A stretch of 64,000 nucleotides of DNA from Adiantum capillus-veneris (Eukaryota > Streptophyta > Polypodiopsida > Polypodiales > Pteridaceae), in assembly GCA_014529385.2 (NCBI GenBank), contig CM043950.1, forward strand, positions 68,164,435-68,228,434, read 5' to 3'. Within the stretch, counting starts at the first letter, position 1. The number at the start of each line of letters is the position of its first letter. Shown one piece after another: positions 22,161-34,679 of this stretch. A model generated the notes under the pieces. That model did no database searches, was not told the DNA's origin, and saw only the letters and a program-made list of their open reading frames with translations. Position numbers and translations under genes: made by a program.

Positions 22161-25100
22161 TTATGAGTGTTTAACGACCAAAGAACGTGGGTAGTGAACC
22201 GCAAAATGATTGGAGCCCATAGAGTAGCAACTTGTCTCGCTCTCCCTGTGTGTGTGTGTAGATTTTTCCTTCTTGCATTGGGAGAAAGCCATTTTAATTA
22301 CATTGGACATAACAATTTTAAGGCCAAGTTCCCCATCTAGGGGAATATTTTCATAACATTGTGTGATATCAATAGAAAACATATGAAAGCTATATTTGGG
22401 GAGGTTAAGAGAGACTTCAATGGAGTTTTTTGTAATCCAAAAGGGGTTGTACTATATCTGAAGGAAGTCATGATATTTTTTTTGTTTAGAGGCACAAATA
22501 AGTTCAAACTCAGCTAGTATTAGGTCAAGGCATAGCGTGATATCCTTGGTGGTATAAGTAAAAATACAATTAGAAGCGTTAGATATCCATCTGAATTTGT
22601 GTTTACATATTTTATATGTGGGAAAGAGTATTGGAAGTTTTTTTTCTTGTACAGTATAGCCTAAATACTCCAAGTATCTTGAGATATTATTGGTGACAGT
22701 CTGAATGGAAGAGTTAATTCTCATGAATTCATGCCTAGAAACCCTATCTGGGGCAGCAATCCAAGCAATTTTTTAACATATGAGAGTGGGGTAATTAGGG
22801 TTTTTGTCTAGCCTCACTATGAGCTAATTATTAGATATCTTTTGAAAATCAAGAGCAAGTTCCGGTGTTAACCAAGAGTTATTAGTAGATAACCATTTTC
22901 TAGGGATTTGTGATATTTTTCGAAGAAATCATTCCTCCATAACTTCAGTTAAGTCAAGTAGAACTATCTTCTCCAGTTGGAGAGAACTGACAAGGTCTGT
23001 TAAACAGCTAAGTAAAGCTGATAAAACTAGGTAAGGCTTTTTAGGAAAGTTAGGTATGTGATTGAGCCCATTGGCCAAGATTTTCCTAATCTTTATATTG
23101 TCAATGATTCTAAGGTCACAAGTACAAACATGAAAACCGTATGTATCAAAGTCTTTACGATATGTGGTATATAGACTGCAAGTACAATTTGGAACAGATT
23201 CAAGCCGAAGAAAATCATTACTGTAAACTAAGTTTTTTACGGTTTGTTGTTATGACCAACCAATGAGAACATTATCTAGCAGTTTATGATTGCCAAAAAG
23301 ATGGTCAAAGCACTCACAAAAAAGAGTTTTAGGTTGTATCCAATCAAGAAGTACATTATAGAAGAGACAGTGTATGTAGATAAAGCCTTGGTTTGGAGCA
23401 ACTTTGTTGTTGAGAATCCTTCGTCCACAAGGGCTCATGGCAACCTGCAATTCAAGGGTTACATTTCAAGAAAATTCCTAATGGGAGATTTTCTACCTCT
23501 TCCCCTAGTAAATCTACGAGATTTTCCTCGGTTGGAGGAAGAGCTAGGTGTTAAAAAAGAAGTAAAAGAGTTAGGGGTAGTGAGAGAATTAGGTCTTTTC
23601 AGAGCAGGAGAGTCATATTCCTCAATACAGGGTTTGAGTAAGCTAGTGATAATTTTTACACCTCTGTACTTAGCATAAGTGGTAAGGTAGATTCCAGGTT
23701 CATCAGATTTTAGTTCCTTCAAGATATCTAGCATTAATCCACAAAAAATGGTGAAGGCAATTTGAGCAATTACAATTTGTTTAGCTTGGCCGCCCAACCG
23801 GGAGGAAATAATCGAGAGGTGAAAATCAATTGGTTTTTCTGGGAAGAGTAGGTCCAAATGGTTGAGAATAAACCAGATGGCATGATCAAACCACATGATG
23901 CTAGATTTGCAAGAGAATTAAGGTCAAGAATTCTGCAAGCACATTTGACATAGGGTTGAAAGACATTCCAAATGGGTTCTGTATAGAAGTTCAGGTTACT
24001 TTTAGAAAACTCCATGTTCCCTTTTGTATGGATATAGAGGCCAGTATTAGAAGGGCACTTAGAATGGTCAGTGATATTGAGGTTGAAGGGTGCTTTAATA
24101 AGTTCTCCTTTGTCAAGGAATTGCCCACCTTTTAAGATCTTGAGTCTGCAGTCCTCGGCTGTAGATGCAGGGAGGTTGGCAAGGTAAACCCAAGTTTCAC
24201 TCAAAATAGGTGCTAAGAAGGCTTTGTTGGGTAGGACCCAAAGCTGATGGTCAACTCCAAAAGACTCAATCTCAATCTATCTAACAATTAAGAAGGGAAA
24301 AACTTGTGAGATTTTTGGCACCGTTTCTAAAAGGTTGGAATCACTGTGGGAACAAAGAGTATTCTACAATTCTTTGACTGCTTCAAGAGTTGCACTATCC
24401 CTACAAAAGATACCACCATTTTGAGAGATTGTAGGGGTAGCGGACAAAAGATGGATTGAGACCGCATAGCTTCCTTAAAAAGTCAGAAAAATCAGCCCCG
24501 CAGGAAGAGAATAGTGCAAGCTCCTGTTGGTATTGTAGAGAGAGAATAGGAAGTTGGGCTATGTACTGGGAGATCAAATTCACACCTTCTTTGGAGTCCT
24601 TATCTAATGTAGCCAAAACTTTAACCCAGTAATTAAAAGATAACATGTGTAAGATATATATTTTATTGTCTGAGGTAAGAGCCGAGTCATATATTAGTTG
24701 AGATGCATCCAAACTGTTAATACATTTGAGGACAAGAGACATAGCCATAGAGAGGTTCAGAAGTCAATTCCAATCCTTGTGAGAGAGCAAGGGTCTGCAA
24801 TACATCAAAAAGGTTAAGTGAGGTTTTAGTTACTTACAAAAGTAAGTAATATAATCCTTGGCCTTTCTAGCAAGGAAGGGTATGGTTCTAACTGCCAAAG
24901 CTTTTTTTGGTTTATGGCCTTTTAGCTACAACTTTATCTGTTCGAGAATCTTTTTATGATTATCAGGGCTATGTTTTATACTCATGCGGGCTGTCATTCT
25001 AAAAGGTTTGTTGTCCTCAAAGGAAATAAATATGATTAGTAACTATAGATTGGGCATGCAAACCTTAAACCAGCAAAGTCAAAGATTCTAGTAGACGTGA

Positions 25101-25650
25101 GCAGGGGACTAGAAAAATAGTCTAAGAAGGACCACCTAACACCAGTCAACCAAAAAGGATTTACAGACTGTGGGTTAAACTTAGAGCTAAGTTTTAGAAT
25201 TTGTTTCCAAAGCCAGCATCCCAGTTTTTTTCAAAAAACCTTATATATAGGATGTGTGTGTAGCTATTCTATTATAGATAATAAGACATAATTGAACTTA
25301 TCAAAAGACAACTGGCTTTGAAACAAATGAGATGATAAGTACAAAACAATTCAGTCTTAGAATCAATTTTTTACAATGATTGTAGGAATGAAGCATAATT
25401 CCAATATACAGTTTAATAAAAGAACTTCCCAAGCAGTAGGTATGTGGCATTGGACAGCTTGCTAGCCAAAAGAAACTTTCCAAGATAAGATAGATTCCTT
25501 ACCTACATCCATCCAAACAAGACAATAGATATGTTAGCCTTGGATGTGTTTTACAGGTATCAATGGACTATACCAGTTGTTATCCATGTCCATTTTACAA
25601 ACTTTTTTAAAAAACTTACAAGATAAGTCCATATTTATGAAAAATGTTTT
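22161..25650 (-). pseudogene. Decayed reverse-transcriptase-like coding region (possibly Penelope-like)
   Basis: The minus strand reads as one long decayed protein over about 3.4 kb, with open pieces at 24401-24748, 23770-24204, 23459-23896, 23250-23450, 22452-22724 and 22161-22382. Near the C-terminal side LPILFPTYKICKHKFRWIS is followed about 60 residues later by FSIDITQCYENIPL. That pairing resembles RT fingers (LP-x-K-x-HK-x-RWI) and palm motif A (D-x4-Y-x-NIPL) of Penelope-like and related non-LTR RTs. The catalytic YxDD motif is not present: the reading ends at a short TG repeat (22243-22258) and then the RNase H scrap. Upstream pieces (QVAMSPCGRRILNNKVAPNQ; GRGRKSPIRNF) are unrecognised. 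An unrelated plant protein cannot be excluded. Confidence 0.45.
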
Positions 25651-27680
25651 CTCTTTTTCACAAAAATCCCAAAGATTTCAGTAAAGGAGTGTCAATTTGA
25701 TTAGAAGGCCACCACCCCTTCTAATCCAAGTGTCTGAACCCCCCCCCTCCCTTTTTTTTTATCAGTTTTATCAGTTACGTCATTTCCATCAAAACAATTT
25801 TTCTTAAAAAAGTTCTATTTCAGAGTTCTTATATAGTATCAAGCCTGTTTAAGTTTGTTTTTAGGTCAAATACCCATCTTGGTAAATGGACTCCAATTAT
25901 CTAGCAATCTGTATTCACTTACCATATACTTTTCTTAAGCACTCCAAGTAGCAAGGAGCCTTGATATAAGTTAGTCCTTGAGCCGAATCCATGAAGTTTA
26001 AGAAAAAATATACCATGCTTAACATCAATACCCAAAGCTACAAAAAGGAGTAACATCCACCCAAGAGAATGCAGAAAATGTAATGTTAACAAGACCAAGT
26101 ACTCCAATAGTGTGCAATTGGGCCCAACATGCCTAAGAACCCATTTTATTTTTTTACATAACAGTGCATAGTAAGACAACAAAGAACCATTACCTATGTA
26201 TGTACCACAGCCAACCTAAAACACTGTGCAGTATGATAGAGACTTACCATCACCCATGTATGTACCCATAGCCAATCAATATGCGAGGCCTATCAAGGCT
26301 TATTTATGATAGTGCTAAAAAACCTATGTAAAAGCGACAATAGCAAGTAAATCACAAGGTATTTTGATGCTCATTAAGTCCCCCAAAGCATGTCTAGTAA
26401 CTGTCGATAGAGTACTTGCCATGATACGTAAAGTGGCAACACAATCCCCTAAAAAATCCAATGTTTGGCATAGAGAAGTCCTCCAAAACACCAGTTTTCA
26501 AAGATTTTAGACGGCAACAGCCGGTACCTCATACCCCCAAAAAACCTACAGTAATCACCACATTTAACAGTAACCCCACCAGTGGAAGGGTAAAAAAGCC
26601 ATGCTAAAATACCACTACAATATATGTTTTTTCCACCTAATCAAGGACATTAACAAGGTTATGTTTATATAGAGCTGAAACCTCATAAAGCACACATTAT
26701 CTACAGTTCCATTATCATAATGAAATTGCCCCTTAAACCAGTAGATATCGCAGGAAAAACCAGTACATACCATAAACTACAACAGCATGTTTTTGTTTAA
26801 TCACCACCCTATTTGCTAAACCATTTGGTAACACCATAACCAGTATAGTAAGATTACTCCAGCACAGCACTGTACATCATTCATGCCATAGAAAAAACAT
26901 CATCTCATACATTCCTAGACTAACCAGGTTCCCAACCAGGAGTCATTTATGTAGAGAAAAAACAATATTACAAATTACCATATTAAAACAGGCTGCAACG
27001 TAAAGAAACACAGTGCATTAGCACCCCTCTTTTAAAAAAAAATCACCAGTCTGTAAAATATATATGCAAGGGCGGAGAAGCCAACCTGAGTCACCTTTGC
27101 TGCAAGCTCCATTCTTCACATTATCACAGCAACTTAATGTGTACTTAATGTAAACAAAATAATCAACCAAAAGCTAAGTGAGGGGCAGAGATGCACCCTC
27201 ACCTCTTTAAATAGAGGAAGTAGGATAGTCATCCAATCGGTGTGATGAGTAGAGGGCCATGAATCCCCACAGCTAGAGCGAGGCTGCCAATAAGTAGAAT
27301 GCAAGAGCTATTCAAGGCGCCTTCATGGCAAGTATTATCATAGGCAGTAAAACCGCCTTGCTTTGTAAAAACCCCTTTTCCCAGAAGGTTTAATTTCCAC
27401 GGCGGCCACCTTAGGCTAATTCTCTTTAGGTATTAAAATGTGTGTGTGTGTGTAATGTTTCTCTTGCTTTGTGTTGCTAGAGATAGGGCATTGCAAGATA
27501 GTCAGGCTTGAACATAGATCCTTCTCCTTCATCTTTGGAAAAGCTTCATTTCTCTAGAGGCAGGTGCTAAATAATATGATTCTCTTTATCTGCAAGAGTG
27601 TGCATAGATGGAGGTAGGTGCTAAAGAAGCTTCTACTAACCATTTCCAAGTGTCTACATAGCTGAAGGTTGGTGCTAAAG
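25651..27680. other. Spacer without recognisable genes
   Basis: A/T-rich, with a C7/T9 homopolymer junction near 25740-25760 and a short (TG)n at 27441-27453. The open frame 25919-26182 (minus) is hydrophobic and low-complexity, without a known motif. Nothing here could be assigned. Confidence 0.4.
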
Positions 27681-27689
27681 AAGCTTCTA

Positions 27690-28480
27690 CCAACCATCTA
27701 CAAGTGTCTGCATATTGCCAACCATCTGGAAGTGTGTGCATAGATGATACAATGCAATCAAAAGAATCTTGTGTAGAGCCATCACAAGATCTGACATGCA
27801 ACTCACGCAAAGATCGAATAAGGGACATCATAAGGAAATACAAGGTTGAGCGTAAACAATAACAACAAGAGCGGGCCAAACTAAAAAAACATATTTGTTC
27901 TACAAAAGACAATGATATCGGTGAGCAAAAAAGACGCAAGATCCACAATGAAGTGGTGCATTGTTTTGATACATGCACGAGGGGACTAAACTCAAGAATC
28001 AGAAAAGAAGTGTTTGATCAACTCCTTCCACATCCGTCTTTGAAGGACGTTATAGATTCAAGGGAGGTGCAAGTTGTACAAGTAGTGCTTGTATCAAATA
28101 TTCAAAACACCCTAACATTTGTGAAGCAACCTAGATTCTCATATGAGATTTTCTTAAAACGATCAACTATGCTGATGCTAGTGAACAAAAATGGGTCAAG
28201 AGATTCTAGAGTTTTGGGAGTTCACAAGAGAAATACTACTCAGATAAACATTGCATGAGGCTAGAAGAAGAGGATGGCTCATTGCCATTGGCAACAAGTG
28301 GAACACATTAGCATAGGAGCAACCTTACCCATGAAGTGAAAGACATTGTTTTTTACTTTTGGACTAATAAAACAAGGGTCACTCTGTTCAAAAAAGATGT
28401 TTGTTGTAAGCGCATAGAAATAAACACTTACGTCAAACATCTTACTCATCGGTTGGACATACCACATGTTTAGAAGATGA
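27690..28480 (+). pseudogene. SDG-x-QFK family gene, N-terminal part (fragment 1 of 3)
   Basis: A plus-strand coding-like stretch. A basic helical segment (RDIIRKYKVERKQ, one stop, RAKLKKHICSTKD) leads into the open frame 27953-28258 (GLNSRIRKEVFDQLL .. SRVLGVHKRN). After a frameshift comes LTHEVKDIVFYFWTNKTRV-T-LFKKDVCCKRI and LTHRLDIP, a helix-rich segment. It is joined conceptually to fragments at 31660-32264 and 37662-38836 because all read rightward in domain order and the last two are contiguous across the Copia insertion. The family is uncharacterised to me; the DNA between fragments 1 and 2 may be an intron or later insertions. Confidence 0.45.
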
Positions 28481-28499
28481 CTCTTTCTTTGTAATACAA

Positions 28500-31135
28500 T
28501 TTATAACATTACTGTTATTGTCTTAGTGCTGGTTGTCTTGCACACCACTATGGTGATGATCTACTACTATGGTGCTTTTGTACCCTGCTTAATTCTAGAT
28601 AGCATGGCTCAACTTCTTTCTCACATTATTCACAAATTTGTATAAGTGCAAGATTAGTTCTTAGTACTATAATAGTACACCACTTTTCTTTGAGTTTGTT
28701 GGTTTGTATTCTAGCACTAAAGAGGTGTTTCTTAGTAATTTTTTCCAATAATGTTTCTAGTAATTATTTCAATCACCAAATCTTAGGAGGTTTCTAGCTT
28801 TTCTCGATAGGTATGTAGCAGTTCTCTAGTGCTTTGTAGCATTTTTGTGCTTTGGTGATTGGACTATCGGGTTTCTAGCACTGAGTAGGCACTATTTCTT
28901 AGTAATCCTTGACAAATTTGTATGTGCATTTTTTTGTAGTGCTTGACTTGTTTCTAGTTTCTAGCACTAAGTAGGTACGTTCTAAGTTATTGGGAGGTTT
29001 GTACTACTTGTTGATAGGTTTCTAGCTACGACTATGTGTTTGTTGCACTGAGTAAATGATTGGTAGTTTTATAACAAGGTGGTTTCTAGCAATGTGACAT
29101 ATGGTTTCTAGCTTTGACTAGATGGTTTCAAGCAACAATTTAATGTGGTTATCAATAGTTCTTGGGAGGTTTTCAGTGGTAGAACCTTGTTTTCTAACAC
29201 TGCTTGAAAGTTTATTAGAAATTCCTTAGAGGTTTCTAGCTTTTCTTGTTAGGTTTTAAGCAGTTCTTTACTGCTTTGTAGCACTGTTGTGCTTTGGTGA
29301 TTGGACCATCCAATTTCCAGCACTGAGTAGGTGTTTCTTATAAGTCCTTGACATGTTTTTATGAGTGTTTTTTGCTAGCACTTGACTTGTTTCTAGTTTC
29401 TAGCACTAAGTAGGTGCTTACTAGTAGCTATTGGGAGCTTCGTACTTCTTGTTGATGACAGGTTTCTAGTTGCGACTATGTGGTTTGTTGCACTGAGTAT
29501 ATGATTTTTAGCTCTATGAAAGGTGGTTTCTAGCAATGTGACATATGGTTTCTAGCTTTGACTAGGTGATTTCAAGTAGCAATTAAATGGTTATCAATAG
29601 TGCTTGGGACATTTCCAGTGGTAGAAACTTGTTTTCTAACACTGTTTGGAAGGTTATTAGAGCAGTTCTTGAGAGGGTGCTTTGTAGCATTTTTGTGCTT
29701 TGGTGATTGGACTGCTAGGTTTTTAGCACTGAGTAGGTGTCTCTTAGTAATCCTTCACATGTTTGTACGAGTTTTTCCTAGTAGTGCTTGACTTGTGGTA
29801 CTTTCTAGTAGTTATTGAGAGGTTTGTATTGCTAGATGACAGGTTTCTAGTTGCCACTATGTGGTTTGTCGCAGTGAGTTGATGATTGGTAGTTCTATGA
29901 CAAGGTAGTTTCTAGCAATGTGCCATTTGGTTTCTAGCTTTGACTAGGTGGTTTCAAGTAGCAATCAAATGGTTATCCATAGTTCTTGGAAGGTTTCTAG
30001 CGATAGAACCTTGTTTTCTAGCATTGCTTGGAAGGTTATTAGCAATTCTTGAGAGGTTTCTAGCTTTTTTTGTTAAGTTTCAAGTAGTTCTCTAGTGCTT
30101 TGTAGCACTATTGTGCTTGTGTGATTGGACCACCGGGTTTCCAACGCTAAGTATGTGTTTCTTAGTAATCCTTGACACGTTTTTGCGAGTATTGTTTGGT
30201 AGTTCTTGACTTGTTTTTGGTTTCCAACACTAGGGAGGTGCTTTCTAGTAGCTATTAGGAGGTTTGTACTGCTTGCTGACAAGTTTCTAGTTGCAACTAT
30301 GTGGTTTATTGCACTTAGTAGATGATTGGTAGTTCTATGACAAGGTGGTTTCTAGCCATGTGACATATGGTTCTAGCTTTCACTAGGTGGTTTCAAGTAG
30401 CAATTAAATGGTTATCAATAGTGCTTGGGAGGGTTCTAGCGGTAGATTTTGGTTTTCTAGCATTTTTTGGAAGGTTATTAGCAGTCCTTGAAGCCACATA
30501 GCTTTAACTAGGTGATTTCAAGTAGCAATTAAATGGTTATCAATATTGCTTGGGAGTTTTCTAGCATTAGATTTTGGTTGTCTAGCACTGTTAGGAAGGT
30601 TATTATAGTAGTTCTTGAGAGGTTTCTAGCTTTTCTTCTCAGGTTTCTATAGCAATCCTCTAGTGCTTTGGTGATTGGACTACCGAGTTTTAGCACTCAG
30701 TAGGTGCTTCTTACTAAACCTTCACACATTTTTACGAGTGTTTTTTGGTACTGCTTCACTTGTTTCTAGTTTCTAGCAATTATTGGGAGGTTGCTAGTAG
30801 TTCTCTAGAGGTTTGTAGCATTGTTGTGCTTTGGTGATTCGACTACCTGGATTGTAGTTTTGAGTTAGTTTTGTACGAGTGTTTTGTGGTAGTGCTTGAC
30901 TTGTTTCTTGTTTCTAGCACTAAGTAGATGATTTCTACTAGTTCTTGGGTGGAAATTAAATGGTTATCCAAAGTTCTTTGGAGGTTTGTAGCAATAGATG
31001 CATTTTTCTCAGCACTGCTTGGGAGGTTTTGAGTAGCTCTTGGGAGGTTTCTAGCTCTTCTTGGGAGGATTCTAGCAGTTTTCTTTGTAGTACTACTATG
31101 CTTTGGTGATTGGACTACCTAGTTTCTAGCTTTGA
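28500..31135. repeat. Tandem array of ~410-440 bp monomers rich in TTTCTAGC words
   Basis: GTGCTTTGGTGATTGGAC-like words recur near 28851, 29290, 29697, 30114, 30668, 30830 and 31110. In each unit the same order follows: GGGTTTCTAGCACTGAGTAGG, TCCTTGACA-x-GTTT, TTGACTTGTTTCTAGTTTC, GACTATGTGGTTTGTTGCAC, TTCTAGCAATGTGACATATG, TTTCAAGTAGCAATTAAATGG, then TTCTTGGGAGG. The first four units are nearly complete and later ones are truncated or rearranged. Within each unit the short word GGTTTCTAGC occurs every few tens of bases, giving a second, finer periodicity. The array has no open frame and lies between fragments 1 and 2 of the broken plus-strand gene. Confidence 0.85.
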
Positions 31136-31236
31136 TCATTGTGTTGTTTTTTAGGTGGACCTATGTGAAAGGTTCACAAATGCTTATCCAGATGTTCAAT
31201 TTCAACAATGATGTTTTGAGTATCTAAAGCCATATT

Positions 31237-31654
31237 CATTAGGGAAAATTTGGACTCACAAAGGGGCCTTATAAGGAGTTTGACTTATTCTCTCTTTCAA
31301 AATTTTTGCAAATCAACTCTAAACTTGGTGGAGATTTGATAGTTAGAATCTCCTCTTTAATATCTTTCTATTGATATATAGCATGCCATGAGATTCCTCA
31401 TATTTTGAAAGATTCTTTTTTTATTCTCTCCATCTAGAATCTAGAGAATAAAAAATAAAATCTTAAAAAATATGAGGAATCTTGTGGCGTTCTATATGTC
31501 AATAGAAAGATCTTGAAGAGTATATTCTAACTGCCAAATCTCCGCCAAGTTTAGAGTTGGTTTGCAAAAAATTTACTGCACATCCGTTTTGGACATGAGA
31601 GATGAAGTCAAACTCCTCATAAGGCCCCTTTGTGAGTCCAAATTTTCCCTAATG
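31237..31654. mobile_element. Foldback (hairpin) element, copy 2, 418 bp
   Basis: Same family as 11183-11633: ends CATTAGGGAAAATTTGGACT and its complement, arms about 190 bases, and a short loop near 31420-31445. The arms are less perfect than in copy 1 (for example TTTTGAAAGATTC versus its partner), so this copy is probably older. Confidence 0.85.
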
Positions 31655-31659
31655 TTTAG

Positions 31660-32264
31660 CGCAAGATCAAGAAAATAATTACATATTGCTGCATTGTGCA
31701 TGTGCAAGTGACCTATTTAGGGAAGCAATAAATCACATGCTACATAAGTGTTTTGACCTACATGGAGTTGCATGTGATTGCACAAGCTCAATGTGTGCCC
31801 ATGACTAACACACTTCTTCTTGCAATGCTTCTAACCATGCATACAAGAGTAGTTACAACATTATGCGAGTCTTTATTGTGCCCCAAGCCCACATATTTAG
31901 CTTTTCATAAGTACAATTGTTTAATGGGAAATTGTACTGCTTAAAGCACCAAAAAATTGGCCTTGTGTCCAACAGAGCTTGTCTAGAAGGATTTGCAGGT
32001 TTCCATCAAAGTTTTTGAAGATGCTTAAATAGTACTTGATGTTAATGGAGTTACTGGTAGAAATCAAAAAGGGAGAAAAAAGAAAATAAGGATCTTTTGC
32101 ACAAGAAACTACCTACAGTGAGCTTATCCATATGTTTCATACACACCTTTGGAAGTTCATTAAATACAATTTCATTTGCAGTTGGCAAGTTGAACAATTT
32201 AAGGAGTCTCTTCAACAATTTTCGGCCAATACAATTGTTTCCATCATTGACTTTACCAAGAATT
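31660..32264 (+). pseudogene. SDG-x-QFK family gene, middle part (fragment 2 of 3)
   Basis: The plus strand reads protein-like with stops and shifts. The last segment, QFKESLQQFSANTIVSIIDF, runs to the left edge of the Copia element (target site GAATT, 32260-32264). It resumes directly on the far side as ESNFKEHNEIHSMH at 37662, so Copia cut a continuous reading frame. An upstream segment with Cys and His (CACASDLF, HKCFDLHGVACDC) could hold a metal-binding site, but this is a guess. Confidence 0.5.
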
Positions 32265-32944
32265 TGTTAGGAAATATGACGTAGCTAAGTAGATAATTGA
32301 GTAGATTACTTAATGGAGAGAGATAATTTTCACACACAAGAGATTATAGAGTAGAGAGAGAGAGAGAGTACAAAAGATATATGTGGTTCACCCAATGTGG
32401 GTTACGTCCATGAGAAAGCAGCCACTCAATGGCTTTAGTACTTCAAAACAAGAAGTAGATTACAAAAGGATTATACCCTTAATAGAGCTCCCACCTTGCT
32501 TCAGTCTCACTACCTCACACCCACCTTGTTGCATCAACTTCACACTATGAAATGTGTGTAGAAATTGCCTCCTTTTATAGGCCAAAATGGATGTCCTCTC
32601 TCATGAGAGGCAGCCATGTGTAGCCTCCCTTGTGTAGATAAGTCTAAATCAGACCCTCCAATCCACCCATGTGTGGCCACCCTTGAGAAGACAAGTCCAC
32701 TTTTGAATTCGGCCACCAGCCATTGACTTCCGACCATCGGAGCGGTCAACAATGGTCGTTTTCTGATCACTTTTTGGTTTCCGTCTGGCCATAATATTCC
32801 GACGAATGGGCGTGAAAATTTTAGTTTCTAGCGAGCGAGTTTTCTTCACGCACGATGGATTCTCCTCATAATAACAGGGGCCTTACAAATGTGCATTTTT
32901 AATACAAAAAAATACAAGGGGTAAATCAGACTCCATACTTAACA
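32265..32944 (-). repeat. 3' LTR of the Copia element (680 bp)
   Basis: Direct repeat of 36936-37661. It is shorter mainly through losses in the GGCCGGTGG-like region (about 32700-32760). It contains the TATA block and the GA tract (32349-32368). Confidence 0.92.
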
Positions 32945-32957
32945 ATCTCCCACTTGG
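32945..32957 (-). promoter_or_regulatory. Polypurine tract of Copia
   Basis: The minus strand reads CCAAGTGGGAGAT directly before the LTR start TGTTAAG, the usual Copia arrangement. Confidence 0.85.
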
Positions 32958-33004
32958 AGACTGACCTCCAAACCAAACCTGTGACTACTTTCCATCCTGG
33001 CTTC

Positions 33005-34652
33005 TTATCCTTGAATGCCAATTAAAGATGACCAAAAGCTCAACTTCTCCTTGTTGACCACCTTTGTAAACATGTCTACAGGATTTTCACTTGTATGCAC
33101 CTTTCCTATCTTTAGTTGTCCCTCTTCCAAAAGAGTGTGTATGAAGTGATATCTCACCTCAATGTGCTTTATCCTTGAATGAAAGGCCGAGTTCTTCGCA
33201 AGATGGATGTCACTTTGGCTATCACTGTACAAGACAAAATTGTCTTGTTTGAATCCAAGCTCTTCTAAGCATGTATGAAGCCACATAATTTCTTTGCTTG
33301 CCTCCGTCATTGCTATGTACCCACTTTCTGTAGCTTTGAAGCCCAACTTACTGTTGTGCCTCCAATCGTGAAGACATAGCCAGTAGTGCTCCTTGGAGTA
33401 TCTTTGTCACTTGCCATATCTGCATCAGCATACCCTTTTACAAAAATATCAATTCCTCCAAAATACAAAGCATTTACTGTTGTCCCTTTTAGATACCTAA
33501 GTATCCACTTCACAGCTTGCCAGTGCTCTTTACCTGGGTTTTCCATGAACCTACTTACAACTCCAACTGCATGTGCAATGTCTGGCCTTGTCCAGACCAT
33601 AGCATATATTAGAGAACCTACTACTGCAGCATATGGAACTTTAGACATATAGGCTATCTCCTCTTGTGTCTTTGGACACATATCCTTGGTTAGTTTAAAG
33701 TGACCAGCCAAAGGTGTAGAATCCGTTTTTGCATTTTGCATTGCAAACCTTTTTAGTACCTTCTTGATGTAATCCTCTTGAGATAGCTTTATTGTCTTCT
33801 TCGTCGTGTCCCTTGATATCTTCATACCAAGTATCCTCTTTGCAGCACCTAAATCTTTCATTGAAAAATATTTAGACATCTCCTCTTTTAGGTCTTTGAT
33901 GTCCTGCATGTTAGCACTTGCAATCAGCATGTCATCAACATACAACATTAGGATGATGAACTTCCCATGTCCCAAACTCTTTGTGTAGACACAGTGATCT
34001 GAGTTGCATCTTGTGAATCCATGATGTAGCATCCATCGATCAAACTTCAAGTAACATTGTCTTGATGCTTTCTTTAAACCATAAAAGCTCTTCTTTAATC
34101 TGCAAACCATTTTCTCCTTACCTTTTACTTCATACCCCTTTGATTGAAGCATGTAAATTTCCTCCTCTAAGTCACCGTGAGGGAATGTCATATTTACATC
34201 CATTTGCTCAAGATTTCAATCATGAGTAGCCACAAGGCTAAAGAAAAGCCTAATTGAGTTCATTTTTACAACAGGAGAAAATATTTCATTAGAGTGAATA
34301 CCTTATTTTGAGAAAGCCCTTTTACCACAAGCCTAGACTTATACCTTTTCTTTCCACCTTCTTCTTCCTTCAGCTTATACACCCATTTGTTCTGCAGTGC
34401 CCGCTTACCTTTAGGCCACTCAACCAACTCCCATTTTTGGTTGCAATGTAATGAGTCCATCTCCACTTGCATGCTCTTCATCCATTCTTCTTTGGATTCG
34501 TGATGCATAGCTTCTTCGTGTGATTCCGGCTCTCCAAAATCGGAGATCAAGAGATGGTTGGAGGAAGGAACGAACCTTTCTGGAGGTCTACTTGCTCTTG
34601 TAGATCTTGGGGGAATAGATTGAGGCTCCTCATTTGGTTGACCTTGTTGCAC
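33005..34652 (-). pseudogene. pol: Copia reverse transcriptase and RNase H
   Basis: Three open pieces in order on the minus strand: 34266-34652 (RT start, ESKEEWMKSMQVEMDSL, KWVYKLK), 33313-34203 (palm; catalytic YVDDM; DLGAAKRILGMKI; PYAAVVGSLIYAM; RYLKGT) and 33005-33346 (RNase H end; ESGYIAMTEASKEIMWL; YSDSQSDI; IKHIEVRYHFI). The RT active-site YVDD is intact. One frameshift and stops lie near 34204-34266 and another shift at 33313-33346, so no full enzyme can be made. RT copies the element RNA inside cytoplasmic virus-like particles; RNase H removes the template. Confidence 0.93.
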
Positions 34653-34679
34653 ATTGTCACCGTTTGCACTCCTCGAGTC

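Noticed and set aside
28500-31135. CRISPR-like array
   Set aside because: Monomers are over 400 bp and diverged, with no short identical repeat plus unique spacer pattern, and the context is plant nuclear DNA.
32540-32849. Open frames shared by the Copia LTRs (also 37131-37569 and 19022-19355)
   Set aside because: These are LTR copies dominated by GGCCGGTGG-type repeats, without frame conservation between the three copies.
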